A model generated the notes under the pieces. The model searched no databases, was not told where the DNA came from, and saw only the letters and a program-made list of their open reading frames with translations. A stretch of 45,539 nucleotides of DNA from assembly GCA_036395115.1 (NCBI GenBank), contig DASWDU010000008.1, forward strand, positions 1 through 45,539, in the 5' to 3' direction. This document shows, piece by piece, positions 35,182 through 43,094 of the stretch. This DNA is from Thermoplasmata archaeon (GTDB taxonomy: Archaea; Thermoplasmatota; Thermoplasmata; RBG-16-68-12). Numbering within the stretch: the stretch's first letter is position 1; each line of letters opens with the position of its first letter. Both the position numbers and the translations under genes were made by a program.

Positions 35182-36591
35182 CTATTTTCTCTTCCAACGC
35201 ACACCGTCGCGCGTGTCTTCCAGGACGAGGCCCAGGGCTCCCAGGGCCTCGCGGATCCGGTCTGCCGCGGCAAAGTCCTTGCGTTTCCGAGCATCCTCTC
35301 GGAGCGCCACGATCAGGTCCATCAGCCCCTCCACGAGATCGGCGCCGGCCGTGGGCGTCGGAAACAGCCCGAGGATGTCGCCGAAGGTCCGGAAGGCCGC
35401 CGCGGTCTCGTCGAGCGCCGCTCGTCCGGCCCCCGTCTCGGCCGCCTTGTTCACGGCGCGCGCGTACTCGAACACGGCCGCAATCGCCTCGCGGGTATTG
35501 AAGTCGTCCGACATCGCCGCATCGAAGTCCGCGAGGGCCTTCTTCGTCGCGGCGCGGAGCTCGCGATCGGCCTTGCTCGACTCCGGCGCCCGTCGGCGCT
35601 CCGCGTCCACGGTGCGGACCGTCTCGCGGAGCCGCTCGTACGAGCGTTTCGCCTCGTCGAGCAACTCCGGGGTGAAGTCGATCGGGCCTCGATACTGGAT
35701 GTTCACGAGGAAGAAGCGGATCACGTCGGGCTCGTATTGCCGGAGTGCTGCCGTGACCGGCCAGAAGTTGCCGAGAGACTTGTGCATCTCCACGCCGCTC
35801 ACCATGACCATCCCGGTGTGCAGCCAATACCTCACGAACGGGGTGACGCCCGTGTACGACTCCGCCTGGGCGATCTCCGCCTCGTGGTGCGGGAACAGGA
35901 GCTCCGTCGCGCCGCCATGGAGGTCGTACTGCGGCCCGAAGTGGCGGATCGTGATCGCGGTGTCCTCGATGTGCCATCCGGGTCGGCCTTTGCCCCACGG
36001 GCTGTCCCACGCCGGTTCCCCGGGCTTCTGCGCTCTCCAAAGGACGAAGTCCGCCGGATGGCGCTTCCGCTCCTCAATCGCGACACGCGCCCCCGGGCGG
36101 AGTTCCTCGACCTTCTGCCCGCTCAGCTTGCCCCAGCCCGAGAACGTCGTCGTATCGAAGTACACGCTCCCGTCCTCCGCGCGGTACGCGTGCCCTTTCG
36201 CGATCAGCCCCTCGATTTGCTCGACGATCTCGTCGATGTAGTCCGTCGCGAACGCGTACACGTCGACGGACGTGCACTGCAGTCGCGCCATGACGCCGAG
36301 GTACTCCGCGAAATACTGCCCGACGATGTCGGTCCACGTCCGGCCGGTCGACTTCATCTTCTCGATGATCCGGTCCTCGATGTCCGTGACGTTCTGCAAG
36401 TAGAACACATGGAACCCCTTGTGGCGCAGGTAGCGCGCGACGACATCGAACGCGACGTACGTCTTCGCGTGGCCCATGTGGGTCTCGTCCTGTGGCGTCA
36501 AGCCGCAGACGAACATCGAGACGCGGTTGCCATGGAGCGGGGCGAAAGGCTCCTTCTTTCGCGTGAGGCTGTTATACACTCGGATCGACAT
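35182..36591 (-). CDS. cysS: Cysteinyl-tRNA synthetase, divergent zinc site
   Basis: CysRS charges tRNA-Cys. The class I HIGH motif appears as THMGHAKTYV and the KMSKS loop as EMHKSLGN. Zinc ligands in typical CysRS are two Cys, His and Glu. Here the first Cys (FVCGLTPQD) and the His/Glu (FPHHEAEIAQAE) are present, but the second Cys position reads PGWHIEDTAI, with Asp where HIEC is usual. The protein has 469 residues from ATG at 36591, normal length; a TATA-like CTTAATAC at 36618-36625 on the minus strand suggests a nearly leaderless mRNA. tRNA-Cys and two cysteine-synthesis genes lie within 4 kb. Confidence 0.92.
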   Translation of the reverse strand: MSIRVYNSLTRKKEPFAPLHGNRVSMFVCGLTPQDETHMGHAKTYVAFDVVARYLRHKGFHVFYLQNVTDIEDRIIEKMKSTGRTWTDIVGQYFAEYLGVMARLQCTSVDVYAFATDYIDEIVEQIEGLIAKGHAYRAEDGSVYFDTTTFSGWGKLSGQKVEELRPGARVAIEERKRHPADFVLWRAQKPGEPAWDSPWGKGRPGWHIEDTAITIRHFGPQYDLHGGATELLFPHHEAEIAQAESYTGVTPFVRYWLHTGMVMVSGVEMHKSLGNFWPVTAALRQYEPDVIRFFLVNIQYRGPIDFTPELLDEAKRSYERLRETVRTVDAERRRAPESSKADRELRAATKKALADFDAAMSDDFNTREAIAAVFEYARAVNKAAETGAGRAALDETAAAFRTFGDILGLFPTPTAGADLVEGLMDLIVALREDARKRKDFAAADRIREALGALGLVLEDTRDGVRWKRK

Positions 36592-36722
36592 GGCGCGGTG
36601 CGCATCTGGGAAGCCGCGTATTAAGGTTCGCGACTTCGCCGCCGGCACGCCGCCGTTTGTCAACCCGAGACGATTCGGCGCGGAACCATTATCGTCCGCG
36701 CGGCGGCATCCTCGGTCCGGAC

Positions 36723-37445
36723 ATGGCGGGCTCGTTCCCCCACCCGCGTGCCTCGCGCACGGCCGGATGGCCCCGAGAGTTGCAGCGGGCGTCCCTGCTG
36801 CTCGGCACCGGCGCGGTGCTATTCTGGATCTCGTTCGTGGTCGGCCGCTGGATCGTCGTCGTGCCCTCCTTCGGCCCGACGTACGTCGACCTAATCCTCG
36901 CCTGGGTCGCGGTGGTGTTGCATGTGTCGGCGTGGCCGGACCTCTGGATCGGGCTGCGACACCTCCGCTCCCGCGACCCGAAGGAAGGCGACGCGACCGT
37001 CGCATGGCGGGCCTTCCTGCTGACGTTAGGATTGGTCCTCGCCGCGGTCGTCGCGCTCCCGCTGCAGTATCACGCGATCGCGTCGACTGACGCGTGGCTC
37101 ATCGCGGTGTACGTCACCGCGTTCCCGTACCTCGCATGGACCTTCGTCCCCGTCCTCGCCCTCCATGCGATCCTGTTCGGGCGCGTCGCGAACTACCTCG
37201 ATCCTCGATCCCGCTACCTGATCGACGCGGGAGCGCTCGTCCTCTTCGCGGTCGCGGCCGCGACGACGGCGGTGATCTTGCAGAATCCCGGGGCCACGGC
37301 GTTCGTCCGGTCCTGGGGCGTCGGCCGCGGCATTCTCCCGGCGGCGGCTCTCGCGGGGTACGGCCTCGTCGCGATCGGCTTGACGGTCGACGCGACGACG
37401 GTCTGGCCCCGAATCCGGTCGTGGACGCCGCAGCGGGTCCGCTGA
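36723..37445 (+). CDS. Multi-pass membrane protein of unknown function
   Basis: The 240-residue protein has six or seven hydrophobic helices (for example ASLLLGTGAVLFWISFVVG and AFLLTLGLVLAAVVALPLQY) joined by short charged loops. I do not recognise a family and see no catalytic or transporter motif. ATG at 36723 is chosen because upstream sequence in frame overlaps the cysS promoter region. It is divergent from cysS and ends six bases from the convergent cystathionine lyase stop, so it sits alone on its strand within the cysteine island. Confidence 0.78.
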   Translation: MAGSFPHPRASRTAGWPRELQRASLLLGTGAVLFWISFVVGRWIVVVPSFGPTYVDLILAWVAVVLHVSAWPDLWIGLRHLRSRDPKEGDATVAWRAFLLTLGLVLAAVVALPLQYHAIASTDAWLIAVYVTAFPYLAWTFVPVLALHAILFGRVANYLDPRSRYLIDAGALVLFAVAAATTAVILQNPGATAFVRSWGVGRGILPAAALAGYGLVAIGLTVDATTVWPRIRSWTPQRVR

Positions 37446-37451
37446 CCTCCG

Positions 37452-38576
37452 TTAGCCGAGTGCCCGTCCGAGGTCCTCGGTCAGGTCCTGCACGTCCTCG
37501 AGGCCGACGGAGAACCGGACGAGTCCGTCCGTGATGCCTTGCTTCTCCCGCTGCTCCTTGGGCACGCTCGTGTGGGTCATCGAGGCGGGATGCTCGATCA
37601 GGGACTCGACCCCGCCGAGGCTCTCCGCGAGGAGGATGACCTCGAGCCGCTTCAGGCGTTCGACGAGGCGGGTCGGGTCGCGCAGCTCGAAGCTGAGCAT
37701 CCCGCCGAACCGCCGCATCTGCTTCTTCGCGATCCCGTGGCCCGGGTCGTCGGGGAGGCCCGGATAGTGGACCTTCGCGACCGCTTTGTGGTCCTTCAGG
37801 AATTTGGAGAGGGTCTCTGCGTTGTCGCAGTGGCGCTCCATACGAACCGGCAGCGTCTTGATCCCACGCAATGTGAGCCAACAGTCGAAGGCGCTGGGGA
37901 CGGCGCCGAGCGCGTTCTGTGAGAATTTGAGTTTCTCGTGGATGTCGTCCCGGTTCATCACGAGGGCGCCTCCGAGGAGATCCGCGTGACCGCCGAGGTA
38001 CTTCGTCGTGCTGTGCACGACCAGGTCGACGCCCAGGGCGAGCGGATTCTGGAGCGCCGGCGAGGCGAACGTGCTGTCGCACACGCTCAGGGCCTCGTGT
38101 GCTTTCGCGATGAAGGCAAGCTCCTTCAGGTCGACGACTTTCATGAGCGGGTTCGTTGGAGACTCTATCCAGAGGATCCGAGTCTCCGGTCGGAACGCGT
38201 CCTCCACGTCGACGAGGTCTCGAAGGTCGAGGAAGGTCGACTCGATCCCGTATTGACTCATGATCCGCGTGAAGATACGATACACCCCGCCATAGCAGTC
38301 GTCGGTGACGAGGACGTGATCGCCCTTCTTCAGGAGCGTGAGGACGTTGGTAATCGCACCCATGCCGCTCGAGAACGCCAGGGCATGCTTCCCGTTCTCC
38401 AGCGCGGCGAGGCTCTGCTGCAGGGCGTCTCGCGTCGGGTTGGCGCTCCGCCCATACGCGTACGCGTCCTGGCCCTTGCGCGAGTACGTCGACGTCGCAT
38501 AGATTGGCGGTGTGACCGCGCCGGTCCGCGGATCCGGCTCTTGGCCCGCATGGATTGCTTTCGTGGCAAAACGCAT
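37452..38576 (-). CDS. Cystathionine gamma-lyase/synthase, PLP-dependent transsulfuration enzyme
   Basis: The Cys/Met-metabolism PLP enzyme fold is clear: ATKAIHAGQEPDPRTGAV, YGRSANPTRDALQ, AFSSGMGAITNVL, ESPTNPLMKV, and the PLP-lysine segment HSTTKYLGGHADLLGG; the C-terminus has SLGGVESLIEHPASMTH. It has 374 residues from ATG at 38576. The next gene upstream on the same strand encodes cystathionine beta-synthase 44 nt away, so the pair probably converts homocysteine and serine to cystathionine and then cysteine (reverse transsulfuration), making gamma-lyase the likelier activity. Sequence motifs alone do not separate lyase from gamma-synthase. Confidence 0.9.
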   Translation of the reverse strand: MRFATKAIHAGQEPDPRTGAVTPPIYATSTYSRKGQDAYAYGRSANPTRDALQQSLAALENGKHALAFSSGMGAITNVLTLLKKGDHVLVTDDCYGGVYRIFTRIMSQYGIESTFLDLRDLVDVEDAFRPETRILWIESPTNPLMKVVDLKELAFIAKAHEALSVCDSTFASPALQNPLALGVDLVVHSTTKYLGGHADLLGGALVMNRDDIHEKLKFSQNALGAVPSAFDCWLTLRGIKTLPVRMERHCDNAETLSKFLKDHKAVAKVHYPGLPDDPGHGIAKKQMRRFGGMLSFELRDPTRLVERLKRLEVILLAESLGGVESLIEHPASMTHTSVPKEQREKQGITDGLVRFSVGLEDVQDLTEDLGRALG

Positions 38577-38620
38577 TCGATCGCCGTGGGCGGAGTCGCA
38601 CCCCGAGGGTAAAGACCTTG

Positions 38621-39991
38621 CTACGCGCGGCCGGCCAGGTACTCGATCACGTCGATGCGGGTGATGATTCCCTCGAACCGATTTTCCTTTCCGATGACGA
38701 CCGCGGGGCTCCCGCGCATCAGGAGCTTGTACACCTGCTCCAGGTCGGCCCCTGGCCCGACGATCGGGAACGGTTTCTCCATCACTTTTGCAACGTAGTC
38801 GTCGTACAACTTCGGATTCTCGAGGAGCGCCTTCATGAGGACCTCCTCGCGCAGGCTCCCCACCATGATCCCTGTGTCGACCACGGGGAGCTGCGACACG
38901 TTGTACTGCCGCATCATGTCCGCCGCCTCGCGGACCTTCGCGGCGACGTCGATCGTGATCACGCCCGGGATCGTCCGCTCCTTCGCGCGGAGAATCGTCA
39001 TGAGCGGCGCGACGGGTTCCTCGAGGTACCCCTGCTCCTTGAGCCACTCCTCGTTGTGGGCCTTCGACAGGTACCGCTCTCCGGTGTCCGGCAACAGGAC
39101 GACGAGGACGTCTCCTTTCCCGAGCGTCTCCGCGATGCGCCGTGCCGCGACGACGGCGGCACCGCTCGAGCTGCCCGCGAGGATCCCTTCCTCCCGTGCG
39201 AGCCGACGGGTCATGAGGTACGCCTCCTTGTCGCCGACCTTCACGATGTCATCGATGACGTCGAACCAAGTGGACTCGGGGACGAAGTCCTCGCCGATAC
39301 CCTCGATTTTATATGTATGAGGTTTAATTATATCCTTCTTATAGAAATAATCCTTGAGGATCGAACCGAGCGGGTCGACGCCGATCACGCGGACGCGGGG
39401 GTCCTTCTCCTTGAGGTATTTCCCGGCGCCGCTGATCGTCCCACCCGTGCCCATGCCGCACACGAAGTGCGTTACCTTGCCGTCCGTGTCCCGCCAGATT
39501 TCGGGTCCTGTCGTCGCATAATGCGCTCGCGGGTTCGCCTGGTTCGCGTACTGGTTTGGCAGGATCGAGTTCGGCGTCTCGCGGTGGATCCGCTCCGCGA
39601 CCCGGTAGTAGGACTCCGGGTGGTCCGGCGGCACCGCGGTCGGCGTGACGACGACGCGGGCGCCGAGCGACTTGAGGAGGTCGATCTTCTCGCGGCTCAT
39701 CTTGTCCGGCATCGTGAAGACGGCGCGGTAGCCCCGGATCGCCGCGACCATGGCGAGCCCGAGGCCCGTGTTCCCGCTCGTGGGCTCGATGATCGTGCCC
39801 CCCGGCCTGAGGAGCCCTTTCTTCTCCGCGTCCTCGATCATCGCCTCGCCGATCCGGTCCTTCACGCTCCCGCCCGGGTTCATCATCTCGAGTTTGGCGA
39901 GGGCGAGGCACGGCACGTCGGCCATGATCCGGGGGAGCTTGACGAGCGGGGTGTTGCCGATTGTCTCGAGGATGGTGTTGAAGTACCGCAC
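38621..39991 (-). CDS. Cystathionine beta-synthase with C-terminal CBS-domain pair
   Basis: The PLP domain shows NPGGSVKDRIGEAM with the Schiff-base Lys, EPTSGNTGLGLAM, GMGTGGTISGAGKYL and EGILAGSSSGAA. Residues from about 340 to 456 form two CBS repeats (ITIDVAAKVREAADMM, VGPGADLEQVYKLL), as in eukaryotic-type CBS enzymes where the pair binds adenosyl ligands. The 456 residues start at GTG 39991, preceded by a TATA box at 40022-40031. The short segment at 39308-39352 is strikingly AT-rich and encodes KDYFYKKDIIKPHTYK without breaking the frame. It is probably co-transcribed with the downstream gamma-lyase/synthase. A cysteine synthase (OASS) role is less likely given the CBS pair. Confidence 0.88.
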   Translation of the reverse strand: MRYFNTILETIGNTPLVKLPRIMADVPCLALAKLEMMNPGGSVKDRIGEAMIEDAEKKGLLRPGGTIIEPTSGNTGLGLAMVAAIRGYRAVFTMPDKMSREKIDLLKSLGARVVVTPTAVPPDHPESYYRVAERIHRETPNSILPNQYANQANPRAHYATTGPEIWRDTDGKVTHFVCGMGTGGTISGAGKYLKEKDPRVRVIGVDPLGSILKDYFYKKDIIKPHTYKIEGIGEDFVPESTWFDVIDDIVKVGDKEAYLMTRRLAREEGILAGSSSGAAVVAARRIAETLGKGDVLVVLLPDTGERYLSKAHNEEWLKEQGYLEEPVAPLMTILRAKERTIPGVITIDVAAKVREAADMMRQYNVSQLPVVDTGIMVGSLREEVLMKALLENPKLYDDYVAKVMEKPFPIVGPGADLEQVYKLLMRGSPAVVIGKENRFEGIITRIDVIEYLAGRA

Positions 39992-40021
39992 GGTGGGCGT
40001 CCCCCGGCACCAAAGGAGGGA

Positions 40022-40031
40022 CGTTATAAGA
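40022..40031 (-). promoter_or_regulatory. TATA box for the cystathionine beta-synthase operon
   Basis: On the minus strand this reads TCTTATAACG. It predicts a transcript start near 40000 and a leader of about 10 nt before the GTG at 39991. Confidence 0.6.
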
Positions 40032-40109
40032 ACGTGCGCGCGGGATGGGCGGGATTCCTCCCATCGGGGCCGTCGAGGTCAGGCCGCGCGCGGCCGGTCG
40101 CGCGTGACA

Positions 40110-40182
40110 TGCCGGGGGAGGGAGTCGAACCCCCAGGAAACCGATCTGCAGTCGGTCACATTAGCCGCTCTGTCACCCCGGC
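40110..40182 (-). tRNA. tRNA-Cys (GCA)
   Basis: The minus strand folds as a tRNA. The acceptor stem GCCGGGG/CCCCGGC has discriminator A, the anticodon stem ACCGA/TCGGT encloses loop CTGCAGA with anticodon GCA, and the T arm has a TTCGACT loop. The D-arm stem is short and loop GAGCGGCTAA contains the GG pair. The CCA end is not encoded and no intron is seen. It lies 118 nt from the start of the cystathionine beta-synthase gene and about 3.5 kb from cysS, so all components for making and charging cysteine are close together. Confidence 0.95.
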
Positions 40183-40267
40183 GCAGGACCGCACATCCGG
40201 GGTGACGTAATTGAAACTTTGCCGGTCCTCCCGAGGCGGACGGCCGAGGTCACAATCGAAGCGGGCA

Positions 40268-40279
40268 ACCGTTAACGGT
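40268..40279. promoter_or_regulatory. Perfect 12-bp palindrome upstream of tRNA-Cys
   Basis: ACCGTTAACGGT is fully self-complementary. It sits about 86 nt upstream of the tRNA-Cys 5' end and 160 nt upstream of the HD gene. It may be an operator for a dimeric regulator. The rest of the gap between the tRNA and the HD gene shows only the promoter at 40410. Confidence 0.3.
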
Positions 40280-40409
40280 CTTCAGTCCGGCGGGCCTCTC
40301 TTCGACACCGATGCCGTGCAGCGCGCGGGATCTCCTCGCCGTCGGGAACGGTCGCGCCTAGGCGTTCGGAGCGCACCGACGGGGGTTTCATCATACAGTC
40401 GGGACGAAG

Positions 40410-40418
40410 CTATTTATC
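40410..40418 (+). promoter_or_regulatory. TATA box for the HD phosphohydrolase
   Basis: CTATTTATC is centred 28 nt upstream of the GTG at 40442, so the predicted transcript begins at the start codon (leaderless). Confidence 0.6.
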
Positions 40419-40441
40419 CACTCCCGGGTGTCGCACCGCTA

Positions 40442-41734
40442 GTGGCAGAACTGAAGACGATCACCGACACCGTGCACGGCACGATTCGGCTCGAACCGCT
40501 GACGCTCGATTTGCTCGAGACGCTCGAGCTCCAGCGTCTCAACTCGATTCGCCAGCTCGGGCTCACGTACCTCGTCTTCCCCGGGGCGAACCACTCCCGC
40601 GTCGAGCACTGCCTCGGTGTTGGCCATGTCGCGGGGGAGATGGCGAAGGCTCTCGAGCTCTCGGACGACGAGCGCAAGCTCGTCCAAGCCGCCGGCCTGT
40701 TGCACGACGTCGGCCATGGCCCGTTCTCGCACACGCTCGAGCATGTCCTCAGCCGCGAGCTCGCCGTGGACCATATGCACCTGACGCAGCGGATCATCAC
40801 CGGCCAGGACGACAACGTCGCTCCCGAGGATCGGAAGGCCTTCCCCGATGTCCTCCGGATCCATCAGGTCCTCACGAAGCACGGCGTCGATCCGGACGCG
40901 GTGGCCGCCTTGATCCGCGGCCCGGCGGAGCGAGGATATGCCCGGCTGGTGCCCGGCAGCCGCCGCGAGCCCACCCGGTACCTCGCGCAGATCATCCACA
41001 GCCCGATGGACGCGGACCAGATCGACTACCTCATGAGGGATGCCCACTACACCGGCGCCGCCCACGGGATGATCGACTTCTCCCGGCTTCTGCAGACGCT
41101 CCGTCGCCACGACGGCGAGATCGCCCTGGACCGGAAGGGACTGCCGGCGCTCGAGGGGATGCTCGTCGCTCGCGGCCTCATGTACTCCTCGGTGTACTTC
41201 CACAAGACGGTCCGGATCGCGGAGCAGATGCTCGCGCGGGCGGTCGAGCGCTCCGACGCGCCGATCGGGGAGATCCAGAAGATGGTCGACCACGAACTCT
41301 TGGGTTGGCTGACGCACCAGGGGCCGCTCCAGCGGGAGATCGCGCTTCGACTGAAGTACCGGAAGTTGTACAAGCGCGTCGTCTCGTACGACCGGGACGA
41401 GCTGACGGAGTCCGCGCGGGACGCGCTGTCGTCCTTCAAGGATGCGTCGGAGCGCCGCCGCGTCGAGGATCGGATCGCGAGGCGCGCGGGAATCAAGCCG
41501 GGTCACGTGATCATCGACGTCCCGTTGCCGGAGCTGCTACTGAGCGAGCCGCGTATCGCGAAGACGGAAGTCCCAATCTTGGACGGGGACTCGGCCAAGG
41601 CGTTTTCCAAGGTGAGTCCCCTCGGTCGCGCGCTCCAGGTCCGGCAAGTCGTCGACTGGGTCGTGATGGTCGCAGCGCCCGCCGCCACGACGTCCGCCGT
41701 CCGCAAGGCGGCCGCATCGTCGCTCTTCGCGTGA
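40442..41734 (+). CDS. HD-superfamily phosphohydrolase (COG1078-type, dNTPase-like)
   Basis: The protein has 430 residues from GTG at 40442. HD-domain metal ligands are visible in ANHSRVEHCLGVGHV (first His) and AGLLHDVGHGPFSHTLEH (HD), with MDADQIDYLMRDAHYTG supplying the distal Asp. This layout is that of COG1078 and SAMHD1/dGTPase-related enzymes, which hydrolyse nucleotides, often dNTPs. The C-terminal third is helical and charged. The frame stays open far upstream, but that part is not conserved-looking and the TATA box at 40410 supports the 40442 start. The exact substrate is unknown. Confidence 0.88.
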   Translation: MAELKTITDTVHGTIRLEPLTLDLLETLELQRLNSIRQLGLTYLVFPGANHSRVEHCLGVGHVAGEMAKALELSDDERKLVQAAGLLHDVGHGPFSHTLEHVLSRELAVDHMHLTQRIITGQDDNVAPEDRKAFPDVLRIHQVLTKHGVDPDAVAALIRGPAERGYARLVPGSRREPTRYLAQIIHSPMDADQIDYLMRDAHYTGAAHGMIDFSRLLQTLRRHDGEIALDRKGLPALEGMLVARGLMYSSVYFHKTVRIAEQMLARAVERSDAPIGEIQKMVDHELLGWLTHQGPLQREIALRLKYRKLYKRVVSYDRDELTESARDALSSFKDASERRRVEDRIARRAGIKPGHVIIDVPLPELLLSEPRIAKTEVPILDGDSAKAFSKVSPLGRALQVRQVVDWVVMVAAPAATTSAVRKAAASSLFA

Positions 41735-41791
41735 TGCTCGAACGGCGGATTCAATCGCGTTTGTCAATCCGGCAGACGCTCGTCGGACAAC

Positions 41792-41800
41792 ATTTAAATA
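41792..41800 (+). promoter_or_regulatory. TATA box for the first ftsZ
   Basis: ATTTAAATA predicts a transcript start near 41822 and a leader of about 45 nt that contains the ribosome-binding site AGGTGA just before ATG 41867. Confidence 0.7.
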
Positions 41801-41866
41801 GCGTCTCCCCGGATACGAGCCCATCTTGCGGGATGGGATGAACTCGCAGGCGCTGCAGGTGACGGA

Positions 41867-42961
41867 ATGAACTCGATGCTAGAGGACGTGCTCGCCCGGG
41901 AAGGGAGCGCACCCGCGTTCGAAGACAGTCGCGTCGACGCCGAGCTCGAAGAGATGCTCAGCAAGATGCGGACGAACATCAAGATCATTGGACTCGGCGG
42001 TGGCGGCTGCAACACCATCTCTCGAGTGTACAACGAAGGCATTGTCGGCGCGGAGCTGTTCGCCTGCAACACGGACGCGCAACATCTCTTGCACATCGCC
42101 TCCCCGAAGAAGGTCCTCCTCGGTCGGCGGATCACCAAGGGGCTCGGGGCCGGCGCTCTGCCGCAGATCGGCGAAGAGGCCGCCCGCGAGGCCGAGGAGG
42201 AGCTCCGGGGAATCGTCCAGGGCTCGGACATCGTGTTCGTGACGTGCGGCCTCGGCGGCGGCACGGGGACCGGCAGTTGCGGCTACGTCGCTCGGCTCGC
42301 GAAGGAGATGGGCGCCCTCACGATCGCGGTCGTCACACTTCCGTTCCGAGGCGAAGGCAAGTTGCGGATGGAGAGCGCCGAGTGGGGATTAGAGCGACTG
42401 CGGGACGCCGCGGACACGGTCATCACGATCCCGAACGACAAGCTCCTCGATCTCGTGCCGCGACAGAGCTTGAACCTCGCGTTCAAGTTCGCGGACGAGG
42501 TCCTGATGCGCTCGATCAAAGGTCTCACGGAGATCATCACGAAGCCCGGCCTCGTGAACCTGGACTTCAACGACGTGAAGACGATCATGAAGGGCGGCGG
42601 CGTCGCGATGATCGGCCTGGGCGAGAGTCAGGCGGTCGGCGACAACCGTGCGGTCGAGGCGATCGAGGAAGCGATCAACTCGCCCCTCCTCGAGGTCGAC
42701 GTCTCGACGGCTCACGGCGTCCTGATCAACGTGACCGGGGGCAACGACATGACGATTTCCGAGGCGGAGCGCGTCGCGGAGGTCGTCCAATCGAAGGTCT
42801 CTCCGACTGCGCGGATTATCTGGGGCGCGACCGTGGACCCGTCTCTGGAGCACACCCTCCGCGTGATGCTCGTCGCCACGGGCGTGAAGTCGAAGCAGAT
42901 CGTCGGGCGCCGCGATCCGGCGGAAGAGCGGGCCCGGGTCGGCATCGACGTGATTCGCTAG
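41867..42961 (+). CDS. ftsZ: Cell-division GTPase FtsZ (paralog 1)
   Basis: FtsZ polymerises with GTP into the division ring. The GTP site shows [23 protein letters not shown] and the tubulin signature [16 protein letters not shown]; the T7 synergy loop [11 protein letters not shown] is intact, so the protein should form and hydrolyse in filaments. After the signature, SCGYV replaces the common AAPVI/GAPVV. The 364 residues end GIDVIR, similar to paralog 2, with no long tail. ATG at 41867 has a good ribosome-binding site. The second ftsZ lies 133 nt downstream with its own TATA box, followed by secE and spt5. Confidence 0.93.
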   Translation: MNSMLEDVLAREGSAPAFEDSRVDAELEEMLSKMRTNIKIIGLGGGGCNTISRVYNEGIVGAELFACNTDAQHLLHIASPKKVLLGRRITKGLGAGALPQIGEEAAREAEEELRGIVQGSDIVFVTCGLGGGTGTGSCGYVARLAKEMGALTIAVVTLPFRGEGKLRMESAEWGLERLRDAADTVITIPNDKLLDLVPRQSLNLAFKFADEVLMRSIKGLTEIITKPGLVNLDFNDVKTIMKGGGVAMIGLGESQAVGDNRAVEAIEEAINSPLLEVDVSTAHGVLINVTGGNDMTISEAERVAEVVQSKVSPTARIIWGATVDPSLEHTLRVMLVATGVKSKQIVGRRDPAEERARVGIDVIR

Positions 42962-43017
42962 CCGCGAGGTTCCGATTGCCCTGACGACCGTGTGCGGCCC
43001 AAGACGCCGTTCGCAAC

Positions 43018-43027
43018 CCTTATAACC
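43018..43027 (+). promoter_or_regulatory. TATA box for the second ftsZ and secE-spt5
   Basis: CCTTATAACC between the two ftsZ genes predicts a transcript start near 43049. The leader contains GGAGGC at 43080-43085, ten bases before ATG 43095. Confidence 0.65.
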
Positions 43028-43094
43028 GGCACGCTCTTACGCGAGAAGCGAAATTACTCCTCCAGCCGCGAGGCTATTCCCGGAGGCCCGGATC

